In this document: one piece after another, positions 1 to 13,300 of the stretch
How positions within the stretch are numbered: the first letter of the stretch is position 1
Layout: every line of letters begins with the position of its first letter
Source: Rhyacophila brunnea
Taxonomy: Eukaryota > Arthropoda > Insecta > Trichoptera > Rhyacophilidae
Reading direction: 5' to 3'
DNA: 64,000 bases
NCBI GenBank assembly: GCA_022495005.1
Contig: JAGYXB010000698.1
Span: 496,001 to 560,000 of the forward strand
Notes under the pieces: model-generated
Databases searched by the model: none
Seen by the model: the letters and a program-made list of their open reading frames with translations, nothing else
What the model was told of the DNA's origin: nothing
Program-made: the position numbers and the translations under genes

Positions 1-660
1 TAAAATATCGATTCCTGAATAGTTGCCATTGAAATCATTTTCATAATTTAAGATTCTCATTTCGATTTTTTTCAAACCATTATACCTGGCAATACTGAAT
101 AACATGAACAAACTAATATTATAAGTATATAATCAGCATGCGTAACTCTTATAGTGTATAATTTAAAATATATTGAATAACTGGTATTTTATTTTTTTCA
201 AATCGTCATGATAATATTGGTTTACTAAAGAACCGATTTTAATCGCTCATCCCTAGTGTACAAACACATTAACATCTTACATAATTAAAATGAAATGATT
301 CTCCTTCAACAAAATTGATAACAAATTAAAAATATTATAATTTTATACCGTAAAATATTTTCATGTAATATTTAAATGTATAAAAATATAATAAATTTGA
401 AGTTCATTTTTACAGCGTTTTTTATTTCCTTTTCAATATTGGAGTTTATAAACCCCTTCAAACTACAACAAAGCAAGAAACTTTTACGAAGTGAAAACAC
501 TTATTTGATAGGAGAATAATATGTTTATGTTGTTCTTAAAGATTTTGAAATTGGTGTCCAGTGCTAGTTACCATCAATCTAGATGTATTCATTTCAACAT
601 ACTAATAAATTTCACCAAACAACGTTCAAAAAAGACATTACAGTGTTTCCAAAGTTTCTT
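1..660. other. AT-rich intergenic DNA, no gene seen
   Basis: No coding signal, RNA gene or clear repeat is visible. From about position 670 the sequence becomes alignable by eye with the downstream flanks of the other two transporter copies (near 25745 and 57715), so the repeated unit probably begins close to here or the first 660 bases have diverged. Confidence 0.5.
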
Positions 661-904
661 GAAAAGTTCAGGTTATTATGATAAGAGGTATCACAATTAT
701 TATAAAATACTTATATATGAAGTATTAAAACTCGTATTTTTGTCATATGTATTGTATTATTTCATTAAATCTCTCTTGCAATCAACCAAAAAAAAGGTAC
801 GTTCAATGGATCACTGTATAAAGATCAGGTACGACGTATTGGTAATATTTGAATAAAAATTATAAATTATATAATTTTCCACCTAAGCATTATAAATAAT
901 TTCG

Positions 905-1115
905 GCGCGAACCGGATAACTTAGAGAGACTGGTGGTTTTTGGGTAGGCTTCAGGGAATACAAAGAAGATGATGAGCGTCGGCACGCTGGAGCCACCAAG
1001 TGAAGGAGTTGACTGGGGTCAACATTCACTCTGCCCTGAGAAAAGTAGAGAACCGATGGGGATGGAAAGTCTTGATTGCCCAAAATATCAAAAAATTCCA
1101 AAGTGGTCACGATCC
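905..1115 (+). pseudogene. Fossil C-terminal tail of a non-LTR reverse transcriptase
   Basis: A degraded reading frame resembles the far C-terminus of LINE ORF2 proteins: an Arg-rich RGR-like stretch, a W-x-Q/DQVK motif, then ALRKAE-R-GWK. The same remnant occurs at equivalent positions downstream of transporter copies B (26385-26600) and C (58371-58580), so it was present before the gene was duplicated. No catalytic part of the reverse transcriptase remains. The assignment rests on motif recognition only. Confidence 0.45.
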
Positions 1116-1282
1116 TTAACCTTACTGGTTCATTTAAAAATAGTAATTTTACAGTCTTGAAAAATAAGATTCTGTGCGAAATTAATAGTAACTAATTTAA
1201 ATATATGATTAACTATTTCTTTTATTCAACGAATAATTCACAAGATTTAAGAATGTACCATTCTAATTATTGAACATGCATA

Positions 1283-1498
1283 ATTTTGAAAAACACTTTC
1301 TGAGAAAATATATTATAACCAATAGAAAAAATCTTTTTGAAAAAAGTAAGCCACCCCGGCAGGGAATCGTGCATTACCTCTATGCTACAAGGTGGCGTAC
1401 TAATTGCGACAAATTTTAACTATTGGGTGGCTTACTTTTTTCAAAAAGATTTTTTCTATTGGTTATAATATATTTTCTCAGAAAGTGTTTTTCAAAAT
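1283..1498. repeat. Perfect 74-bp inverted repeat with 68-bp loop
   Basis: Positions 1283-1356 are the exact reverse complement of 1425-1498 (arm starts ATTTTGAAAAACAC and ends AAGTAAGCCACCC). The loop at 1357-1424 read on the minus strand contains TAGCATAGAGG, which fits the RNA polymerase III A-box pattern; no full B-box follows. The equivalent stretch in copy C (58690-58760) lacks the structure, so this is a copy-A-specific insertion or rearrangement. A transcript would form a very stable hairpin. Confidence 0.85.
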
Positions 1499-1650
1499 AA
1501 CGTATGTTAAATATATGACTTATAATATTAAGATCGTTAATAGAAATTTTATCATCACAATAAACGTAGAATTTTCAAACTTTCTGAATAGCATATCAGG
1601 CATTCCAATGAACTGTTTGGAAGTAGTTTACTTTTCCGACTATTTTTTTG

Positions 1651-2480
1651 AATCTTCTTCTTCGGTGGCGCTACAGCTCAAGTCGAGCTTTGGCCTCCTC
1701 CACCGCCGTCCTCCAGCAGGAACGGTCCTCCGCACGTGTTTTCCACTTTCTGATTTTTTGCAGCTGGTTGGCATCTTTTGCAATGTTATCACCCCATCGA
1801 GTGCGTGGTTTTCCCCCCTGGGTTTCCTTCGAGAATCTTCTTCGGTATCCGTGACTCCGGCATGCGCTGGACATGGCCTGCCCAGTTTAGCCTCTAGAGT
1901 TTTATGAAGATGGATAGTTTTGAATCTTGGTATAAGCGGTATAGTTCCGTGTTGAACCTACTTCTCCACTCCTCACCATCATTCATGGGTCCGTATATCT
2001 ACCTCAGGATCTTTTTTTCAAAGCGGTCAACCATTTCATCTGCTTTTATATTTAGCGTCCATGACTCGCACCCGTATGCAACGACTGTGCGTATGACGGT
2101 TTTATAAAGCCGGGTCTTGGTTTTTCTGTGGATATTTCTGGATTTGAATATGGGCAGCAATGAGAAGTACGATTTATTTGCAGCGGTTATTCGGGCTTTT
2201 ATTTCTTCCAGTTCCTCGTTCTCTTTTGTAATATTGGAACCCAGGTATGTAAATTGACAACCTCAAATTGATGGTTTCCAAAACTGAAACTTTGGCGCAG
2301 CCTACTCTGATTTTGTCGGCTTTGTACCATGACTTTAGTTTTGTTTTCATTTACTCTTAATCCAATCTCTAGTGCGGCCCTTTGGAGATGGTCAAATTCT
2401 TTCTTCACAATCTGTATGGATCTGCCCACCATGTTTAGGTCGTCTGCGTAGCCAACCAGTTGGCTCGGTCTCCTTAATAT
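1651..2480 (-). mobile_element. 5'-truncated non-LTR retrotransposon fragment (RT domain)
   Basis: Read on the minus strand, the sequence gives a reverse transcriptase palm with a GYADD catalytic box near 2450, then the downstream LINE landmarks NKTK (about 2335), AYGCESWTLN (about 2065) and WAGHVQRMPES (about 1875), followed by a Gly-rich EGNPGGK stretch. Several stops and frame changes break it. The 3' end is a short GAA-type repeat at 1651-1662. Copy C has a simple uninterrupted sequence at the homologous place (about 58820), so this is an insertion in copy A after duplication. It is probably RTE-like, but the clade is uncertain. Confidence 0.75.
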
Positions 2481-2489
2481 TGTAGGTAA

Positions 2490-4039
2490 ATATAATAATA
2501 ATATAAAACTCAAAATTTGATTTTGATTTTGATTTTGAAAAAAATATAGTTGTGACAAAATTCCTTTCGATAGACGATTCAAAGATAAATTCATCCAAAC
2601 CATCCGCCCAATTCCTCACACTGCCTAAATCGGACGTATTGCCTAGGTCCTGGGATGTAATGTCAAGCATTATAAGATGTTTATGGCTAGCAATGTCTCA
2701 ACACTAAGGTCACTCACTCACTTGTGGTTCGACTAAGTTTACTAGAATTTAAAGTTACAAGTTCCCATGGGAGATAGTAGTTCATGGAGACAAAAAGGAA
2801 TGTAAAAAAAACATTGAACAAAAAAACAAATTGGTTATTGGTAAATAGTAAACTTTTATTTAGCATAACTCTCATACATTTAGACACGCCTTCTAAAGAA
2901 GAAGATTTTTCTCATCGTCTTTGGTGGAAACCCAGAAAAAAATTCGACGTGTATTTGCATAAATTTATGTTTATCATACTTTTTTAATCTTTCTACACGT
3001 ATAGCACCCACACAATATTATGTAAGTGTATTCATCTGATTTACATAAATAAATAATATTTTTACCAAACGCCAACACCAGAAACGTCCACCCTTTTCAC
3101 AATCCCTTATACACGATTTTTAAAAAAACCGGCTTCTATATCGAGGATACTAGCCCTTTCCGTGCTCGCTTGTCTAACAACATGGATTGATATTGAAATA
3201 AATCGTAGTTTCCAGACATAAAAATATAGATTATCAGCATTACTCTTCGTGAATTTAACTTTAGCAGTGAGTGTAAATAATACTTCAAGTTTAAAGAGTT
3301 TTGAAATATGTGCACTATTAGTGAAATATAATCACAAAGTTATCATAAATACTTTATTTATTTATATATAAAAAAAATATTATAGAATATCTATGACTGC
3401 GTACCACTAATTTTTAAGCATCTGAATATATACTAAGTCAACAGTCAATTTAGTCTCTTTACATCAGTGAACTAAACACTCTTTTCCAATATATATATTC
3501 TATATTACTTTGACTAAATCTTCAAATGCATATTTTTGCTACTAAGTACTTCTTAAAACTTGCTGTCTCACTCAAATTTCGATTTTGTTCAAACCTTAGT
3601 ATGAAAACAATTAAAATTGAGTAGGCTAGTTTCTTAATTATTTTTTTTGTATAAATATTAAAATTTTCCAGTAAGTGTATTATATTTTCTCAACCTAACC
3701 AGGTATTTAAAAATCTTATAATAGAAAACATTGTTAAATAATAATAGATAATAAATATAAATGTGTTTTTTCATAGAGTATAATAATTGTTGCTATTATT
3801 TTTATAACACTACTTTTGAGTGGGACGATTAATGAGTATTTCTATGAGTAAAATATAACCATATAATATATAATATCATATAAATTATTTTAATAATAAT
3901 ATTGTATATACCTAATAATAAATATTAAATTCTTTTTATGTTAAAATATTACACAAAAGGTCTAATAAATAATATACTGCCCTGAGAAAATAACAAATAA
4001 TTGTGAATTTACAGATCACTCTTGACTTTTTGCATTATT
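2490..4039. other. 3' flank of transporter copy A, shared by all copies
   Basis: AT-rich, without a convincing ORF. It aligns with 58830-60281 (copy C) and, from 3045 on, with 26685-27669 (copy B). Copy B has lost about 650 bp that A and C keep (A 2490-3040). A short minus-strand frame at 2640-2580, which reads like SVRNWADGLDEF, is kept in A and C. It has no recognisable homology and is not called as a gene. The transporter 3' UTR should lie in the first few hundred bases below 4040; no unambiguous AATAAA was found close to the stop. Confidence 0.5.
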
Positions 4040-4397
4040 TCATTTATCGTCAATGGTAGATATATTGATGGAATTATTGTCATATCCAGAGAGGTGTTTT
4101 GTGGAATCGTTTTTAATTGGATTCCATTTTTTGAATATCTTATTCGATAATCTATCATTGGCGAAAATAGGCATGCGTGCACCGGTAAAGTAATTCTCAA
4201 TTTCTTGCAGAGGTTTTCCTTCAGTTTCCGGCATTAGGAAATACAAAATGATGGCTCCGAGTATACTGCAGCATGTGTAAAACCACATAGCTCCATGAAT
4301 ACCAACTCCCACTTCTAAATCGTAGTATGTTTTCGTCACGATCGTGGCGAAAACGTAGGAAAAAGCTGCACCTATTCCACATGCCATACCACGGCCT
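4040..4397 (-). CDS. Tret1-like copy A, exon 7 (last coding exon)
   Basis: Encodes residues 428-545 plus the stop: TM11, TM12 and the cytoplasmic tail. The acceptor is TTACAG at 4398-4403. The first base completes the split Arg427 codon begun in exon 6 (CG|A). It contains the sugar-porter signature PETEGKPLQEIE after TM12 and a hydrophilic tail ending in ISTIDDK. Confidence 0.95.
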
Positions 4398-7300
4398 CTG
4401 TAAATGAAAATAAAACACATAATTTTTCAATGATTATACAGTATTATAAGATATTTGTTAATGATCATCGCCGTGCATTTTTCTTTCTCACGATTACCTT
4501 GATATTTCCAACTCGTCGATGACATCATTTTCAGTAAAAACTATTTAGTGTATGAATTCCCATTCCTCTTACACAAAACACGAGTACACGAGTGTACAAG
4601 TTCAAAATTGACAGTGTTTTACCATTTTTGCATATTGTCATTATTATTATATTTGGCTGAAGATACTGAGGTGTTACAAATTTAATGGGAACATTTGCTT
4701 TTCACCACCACAAATAAATTTAATATTCAATTTTTCATTCATTAAAATGATATTAATCTTACTATTCTTCCACTACGCGACTGTAGGGTGAAACTACACC
4801 TACGAAACAAGTGATGCGATAAGGTCACACGGGCTTTCATGATGAATGAAGAAGGTTAATTTAAAAACGACTTACATGTAAGTTGTTTCAGAAAATAAAA
4901 ATAGAAATGGATAACGCTTTCCTTTAAAATCTTAATGAGCGCATTATATTACATATAATACAATGGACCGATATGAAGTCTAAATTAAAGACATGAATGT
5001 AAGACTACAATTCTCTGCTTTGCCATCTAGACTACTAAAACATTTCACATTAGAAGCTACTCCAACCTCAGTAAATTTTCAAAATAGTAAGTTCACCATT
5101 GTAAATGCACGCATATCTATGCACAAGTTTTCTCATTGTGAAAAATTAAACAACGTAAAATAAAGATTCCCTTAAGAATATTTTACTTATTATTACCTAC
5201 TAGTAGTTTTGATTCATTTACAAGTTAACTATGTAGAGAGATATTTTTTTATTAAAATATTATTATAATGATTGTATACTAAGAAAAATGTTTCTAGCCG
5301 AAAAGGTAGGTACCTACCTACTTAATATTTTTTATTCATTTTTTGAAAGCTTAATACTTTTTGAAATAGATCTAATGATTCTACAATACAGGAAAAGTCT
5401 GAATGTAAAAATTATTACTCATTTTTATGGAAAAACATGATCTATTTTCAACTGTATTCATAATTTTTCTCTAAAACATATACAAACGGAGATATCTGAA
5501 TATTTCTGAGTTACGACTGTATTTTATTAGGATATTTGACAATTTCATGGTAAAATTTGAATCAACTTAATACTTTCTATGTAAATTTCCCTACCATCAC
5601 TCTAATGATTTCAACTAATTTGTTGGGCACTGTAAAGGAAGGTTTTCAAAATATTAAGTTATGGTACAATCTTTAAAGATTTATTGAAAAAAAAAATACA
5701 ATTATTAGTTCAAAACAACAATAAAATACTTAATTATTTAATTTAATGGGAAATAAAATTTTTACAAACGATTTTTAATTTTTAAACATCACTTGGAAGA
5801 GAAGCAAAAATATCATAATAAAATTCACGATGTTTAGCGATGCAGAGGAAAGCAAATCCTTCTTTTTAATTGTCATTGTTTTTGGCCACTCTTGATATAC
5901 TTTGGATAAATTGAGACCATCCATTGGTAACGGTTTACCTATTTGCTGTTGTCGAACATTCAATTTCCTACATTCTTCATGATAACTGGTTTTAAAAAAA
6001 ATAATGTATGGATAGTCTCTGTCTACTTTTATAACTTTAATCTTCTGCCACAAATTTTTTTCTCTATTTTCATCCGTGTTGTAATTTTTACCGATTTCAT
6101 CTGCTAGTTTTTTCATGTTGAGAAAATTATTTGTCGTCATGGGTTTAACTATGTATGGTTATCCTGTTTTCTTACTTGTTTGTACAATGGTAATCATTTG
6201 GCTGGGCACAAATATTGGTCCTTTTTTTAGACCCCTAGTCTTCTGCTGCTCAATTGTAGAATGGACGATATCGCCTTCATTTTGTTTATGCCCGGTGACC
6301 AAAAACTTATAAGAGATCGCTGTATTTTTTTGTGAATTTCCGGTGGCATATAAATACATTGCAGCAATGTATTTATTTTTATTCTGCCCGGCACAATTGT
6401 CACTGTAAAAAATAAAATGCTCATTGTGGTGATATTTTTCACATGCATTGTAATCGAGTACACAGCTACCAATTTTATTGGATCCTCGTGCACCTTGACT
6501 CTCGTCCCACATGTATCAGTTCGCAATATTTTCAGTGATATTATAGACTGTACGATTGTACATTGCCAAACTTTCGTTTATAATAGAAAGTTGACACATT
6601 TCCGCAAGGAAGCGGTAAAACAGCCTGCAAATCATATACAGCAACATTATTGAAGTTATTTTGGCAATTAGTTCGGTACTCTGCTACGTCTTTGATCTTT
6701 TCATCCTTTGCCTCTTTTTTCCAGGTTGATGTGTCTCATATTTTTTTTGAAGTTGTTTTTTTTCATCTGGTGGTGAAGAATTATTGTGTAGGTCGCATTC
6801 AACGCACAAATCTATTTTAGGCTTAAAGAAGCCAATATTAAATTCGTCATTAAATATGAATGCGTATAATAGTGTTCTTTTCCAAATGGCATATTGCTGT
6901 CAGCTTGTTGTTTTTTGTATCACCGATACATTTCAGCAATTGTTAATTTACCATCTAAATACAATTTAGACGTCTGTGCACGCAAATAATGTTACTCGGT
7001 CACTGGGAAAGACTTAATGTGAGCTCTTATATGATTTTTTTAATCATCACCAATTTTGTGATTTTTTGTGATCTCTTTGTTCTGGAATTGGCGTTCCGGA
7101 AAGAAGATGTCTTGTTTTCCACGCAGTGAAGCAGTACCTTTCACTCACCCCAAATGTGTTGATAAAGTATTTTTTGCGTACTTTTTGTATTTTACTTCCA
7201 TTTAATTGTTGATAACAAAAATTGTTGCCTCTGCTGCTTCCAGTTTTTTTTGTTTGAATACTTTAGAACAATAATATCCATGCAATTAGTGAGAAAATTA

Positions 7301-10300
7301 CGCTGTATCTCAAGATTTTCCTGTAGTAACAGAGTTACAACAGTATTTTTTTGAAAAGTATTGTTTTAGTTTTTTAGAAAGCTTCTTGTAAAATACTGTC
7401 GTAACTTAGTAACAACACTATTTTATTATCTATTTAACAGTTTTCGGAAAGTAATGTACTGTATTAAGTGCTTTCTCTCCGACATTATTTGAGTTTGAGA
7501 TACGACAGTATTTTATTAAAATAGCAAAAAAAAATACGAATCCAACCACACCCATAACTCGAAAACGCCCATTTCAGACTTACGACAGTATCTTACTGGG
7601 GGTGCGTTATGTGACAGCAAACTTTTTCAATCGCCCCTATTGACATTGTCGGGATTCCAGTATATTTCAATGGTTTCAAATAACGTTCAAATTCAACAAA
7701 GTTATATTTTATTTACATACATTTGTTGAATATGGTTCAATCGAATACATTACAAAAATCATTCTCAAGAATGCCAAACTAATATAAAAATAATTTTAGT
7801 TATCTATAGTTTTATGAAAAATAATACAGCGTAAATAAATACCGTTTTCCATCACTGTTAACACCTAAATTTGTCAATTTCTTCAAAGTAATTTATATTT
7901 TATGTTACTTTATATTACACCGTATTGTTAAGGCGAATGCTCTACCTTCCAGAGGCACATCGTGGAAAAATACGAAGTTTGCAATTTGAGACATGTTTTG
8001 ATAATTTACAGTTTAAACTGTATTAATAAATAAAATATGTATCTGAAAACATTTAAAATTAAAATATTTCTTATTTTAAGTCAAAGATAAACTTGCAATT
8101 ATAAAAAATATTATAAAATGTGATTTTTTTAAGGATCCCATACATATTATTATGGTCATATTCATTATTAAAATTTAGTTCATTAATCGTAGTAGATTTT
8201 TGGATTTCCACCGTGTGTTCTTCTTCCTTCTTTCCTCGACGTTTCGGGCTCGTTGCAGAAGCCATTATCATTATATATGTGAGAGATGTATGCAAGAGAT
8301 GTACGTCAGAGATGATAATGGTCTCTACAACAAGCCCGAAACGTCGAGGAAAGAAGGAAGAAGGACACACGGTGGACACCCAACAATCTACTATGATAAA
8401 AAAAACAACCAGAAAAGCCTCAAACATTACATTAGTTTATTAAGTTTTCTATAATTTCATGAGGAGATTTTTGACTGATTCATAGTTTTAATATTGTTTA
8501 TATTTATTTTAAAAAACATCGATTTTTATAAAACTATGAAATAATGTATATAACTTGAAATTCTTTTTATTTAATTTTCATTTTTTTTAATAATTTATCT
8601 AAAATTATTCTATCTATGTTATTATATCTAATTTTATTTCAAAGTTTATCTTAAAATAAAAAATATTGTTCTTTCAGTTTCTTACAGATCAGTGATAGAC
8701 GATATTTAGATTGATTCAATTTGTTTTAATACTGTTCCTAGAAAAAAGTATCATTGTGTAAGTTGGAATGCATATTATGCATTCCAACTTACACACTAAT
8801 GTTTTTTTCTAGTAACAGTATTAGAACAAATTGAATCAATCTAAAATGGTCAAGGAATAATCAATTTATTGACTACCAATCATAACAATATTTATGCCTT
8901 TTGATGCAATTACATTTTTTATCAATATAACACTATCTACAATATACTGATATTATTTCATTTATATTGTAGGTTATACTACAATATTATCTATTATTCA
9001 CGTCAACATATGTCAATGTTTTTAGTTGAAATACATAATAAATACAAATAAAAAATTATATAATATAGACACAGCAGACATTAAAAAGTATTTTATTTTA
9101 ACTAATCTAGAATATTTCTTGATTTAAATCAGTTACTACAATACTCTGATGTAATAAAAATATATCAGAATATTAAATAAAGTATTCAGTCAATTATTTT
9201 TGAAAAATATCATTACCGTAGTGGAAATATTTCCGAAATCATCAACCAGGGTATAGTATTGATGCCAACGGAGGCTGCTAGATTCCAGCATCCAAATAAC
9301 AGCATTGGTAACCAAGCAGAGGATCCTGCGATAATTTTAGTCTTTTCAAAAGAACTCTCGTTTCGTAGTTTGATGTACGCATATACTCCCAAAATAAGAG
9401 TACAGACTGCAGCGATCAATTGAGATACTAGACATAAAAATCTTTTTCCTATTTTTTTTACTAATATCATAGCCACGATTACTCCAATAAGTCCTATAGC
9501 ACCAGTAGCAACCTAAAACAGTTATAAATAATTGCATAGTTAGTTCTTATCGTTTAACCAATTGGATACATTCTAATAAAAATACATCTATCAATAGTGT
9601 CGACGTTACTAATCAAAAACGGCCTAGATGACATTTTGTCAAAAAACGTGCATGGATTTACTTGCACGAATAGTGTGTATTTTAAACTATCGCAAAAATA
9701 ACTATTTACACGTAAAATTGTTGACTGTCTATCCAATCTCAATCTTCAAGCATAAGCGAGACGCGATGTTGTCATCGTATGATGCTATTTGACAGATTCA
9801 GACAGGCTCAGACAAGATCGTAGATAATCGGTAAACGTCAAAATATTTTGTACGGTGTAGTTCGTATTTCTTCTGGTAGGCTCACCACTATCCTTTTACT
9901 GCACATGCCAATTATTGCGTGAAAATTGCGAAGCTTCTGAACTTTTTTGATACTTGCATGCAATCTTGCAACTTGCAACACATGCACACTTTACAAGTGC
10001 ATTTTTTTGTTATGGCCACGATTATGGACGAGTTAATGCACGTGTAAACGGGATTTAAGTATAATACTTAAAATTTCATGTTCACCGTCGCAGAAGTGCG
10101 TCTGCCACGCATAAAAGTTTATTTTTATTTTTACATTCTATTAAAATGCATGATTATTCTATTGTGGCAGTGGTCACGGTTAGAGCCGTCAAAAAACTAT
10201 CATTACTTTTCTATCGATACTGATATTGATTGATACTGTTTCTTTCGATATGCGGCCCTAAATGCAGGTTACTTGGTTACTACAAAATGCGATCGTGACT

Positions 10301-13300
10301 TGAAAAAAGTTGGGAGCCACTAAAATATAGTAAGTATTATAAAGTAAGTAAGTAATTACCATGTTCGATCTTAACCGCAGAATAGTGGCCTTCACAAAGG
10401 TATTGCAAAAAGTTGATCAAAAAATATACTGTTCAAATTTTAAAATATAATATAATTATTCGGAAGGTACGCAATATAATATTATTTGTATGCGAAATGT
10501 GAAGTAAGATAATTTTAAAATCAGTATTTTCTAGCCAAATTAAACGGGACACATTGTTCGGAAACTTTTTATTTTTCCGTGTACAATTTATTAGATAAGC
10601 AGTGTTAATTCTAGTCGTCCCCATTCTTCTTATATTATGTATTATGATTAATAAATATGCATATCTAAGGCCTTGACCAGATGGCGCGATTTGACTCGCG
10701 CGTAAAAACTAGTCCGCATTCCAGGGGCATGTGACTTCATTGAGCTGTCCACATGTACTCACCGCGTTTCACTTCTCGCGCGCGGTCAAGGTATAGGTGA
10801 CCTCATAGTTAAGATTAATTTACTTTTTATTAATTATTATTAATTAAACATATATGAAGATTATTCTATTATATGATAATTGTACTTACAACTGCTGCAT
10901 TTCCGTCAATTGCCATACCAAAACAATTGAATATATTGACCATGTTCGGTGCTATTCCCCATAATCCGGTTGTTTGTTGAAATAGGAACATTAGTATAAT
11001 TATAAAGAGTGGCCTCATGACTTCCTTCCTTAAAATATCCTTAAAATAGTTTTTAATTTCTTTTATAGATCTAATGCGTTTATGAGTACATTCAAGTATA
11101 CTAATATCGTGTCCTTTTGACTTCAATTCAGCGCAATGATCACAGTTCAGACTTCTTTCTCGGTATAACACCAGATCATCGAATTCTTCCTTTACGTTAG
11201 ACGGTTGCGTCCATCCTCTCAACCAGCACAATGCCCTGAGAGCTTCATGTTTTCGACCTTTAGACAAAAGCCAAATTGGTGTTTCTGGAATCTATAGATT
11301 AACAAATAATACAAAATTAACATTTATATTTATATCGTTAGACTAATAACTAAATAACCAATATTGTTCCATACAAATGATCTCATTTTTTTTATAACTC
11401 CAATTATTTACAAACGTAGATTAAAACACTTCATAGTAATATCTGCTCAAGGACAAATCTCTACAACAATATCAATAAATCAGACGAAAAGTAAATGTGT
11501 TTGAGATGAGAATCGGGAAAAACCATGTAAGATATACCTAATTACATTATATCGAAGTAATCATATATGTAAAGGTTTATATTTAGTTCAAGGTAAGTAA
11601 TTATAAATTTTCTTTGGTACCTAAACAACCGTACACATTATTTCATCCAAGTCTAATATTTTCCGGAGATATTAGCATATGTGAATCAATTGAATTAGTC
11701 ACCAACTCACTGCATAATACTATTCGCAATGAAAATATACAATAAAATATTTTTTAATATGCACATAATATATTTTTATATATTCAGCAAATAAGTAAGT
11801 AATACAGTAGGCTTATTTTGTGGAATTTTATACAATTAAAATAATTGTATTATAAAATGGAAGTATTAATCAATACACAAATATAGTAGAACTTTGGGTA
11901 TATTATATTATTATTAACATGGCTTAAGATATAAAATAGATACCTACTAGATTACGTTATGATAAAATATTTTGAATACATACGTACATAAGTGCAACAT
12001 GGCCAGCATTCACCGTTTCCATACCATATTATTTGAAACCAACATTACTGTCACAACCCTTGAGAATGTATTATTGTATATTGAATGTAGTTGGTATGTT
12101 TCTGGGATATTTTCAAATTATGTATGCATAAAATAATGTTAAATATTCTTTAATAATGACTTACGAATAATACAGCAACAAATGTTGCTAAAGGCATGGC
12201 CAAGCAACATGCTGTCGCTGTCCTCCAATCCATTACGAGCCCAAAGAAGTATACTACAAATATTCCCGTATTTGTGAACAGTTGAGAGTATGCTGTCAAT
12301 ATTCCTCTTAGTGATGGATGACTGAAATATATATTACAAAACATATACGGGGTAATTAATTAAGGTTTTTTTAGGAGCTGTCATATTATATTGTAGGCCG
12401 TGTCACACATCTAAACTCGTCCGACTGCAACACGTCAAATATGTCGATGTAATTTTTTTGGTATTCACGGAACACAATATGCATCTTTATGTACCTCACC
12501 ACACAGCTCGAATGCGACGTTTTATTATCGAAACTTGAAAGCAACCACTCGATATGGGGCAGGTATAATGCGAAAACGTCGCATCGGCACATATGCAGAA
12601 GCTGCTTTTTCATTCGTTTCAATGTCCCAGCGTATACTCGCTTGTGCGCGTGGAAGAAAGTTGCAACACTGCGTCCGATTTTGATTTATGATCATTTCCC
12701 AGTCGAGACGATTTTCAATGCAGCCGGGCGAAGATGTGATCGGCTTACAGTTTTACGAGGGAGCTCCGATTAGTACCAAACCTCCTGTACCGCTGTTGCA
12801 TATTTTGGATTCGACTTTAATCTTTTTGACTTAACTGTCAGAATTATTTTGATTTCGACATGTTGTACCTATGCCTAGATGCCGGCATTGTAATCTAGTA
12901 ATATAAATGTATATCAATCAATGAAGCGTCGTGTCAAACCGGGTACTTCAGTTTGTACAAAGTAAAAACAATACATGCCAACTACTTAACAACATTGTAT
13001 TGTTCTGTCCGCAATTATATGTAATATATTATTAATATAAACATTATTCTGTCACATCAAAACATATTAATACGCGACCTTATCCATTCGCGTGGTTTAT
13101 CGGCTGCCGGTAATGATCCAATGAAAAATACCTGACATTTGATTTTCTTTTAAACATACATTTCTCAAGATTTGGCTATAAAAAAAACACTCTTGCCACC
13201 GATAAAGACGTGTCAACAGCGCATTACATTTGTAATGATATACTACTATTCTAGGTAAGGTACGTATATAAATAATATGTAATAAAGCTAGCTGTGATTA

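Noticed and set aside
2392..2670. Minus-strand frame with SVRNWADGLDEF, kept in A and C flanks
   Set aside because: Similarity is explained by the segmental duplication, copy B has lost it, and in A the frame runs into RT debris. No recognised family.
8071..8443. Open frames on both strands rich in KRRGKKEE
   Set aside because: They are translations of the two arms of the foldback hairpin, which explains why both strands stay open.
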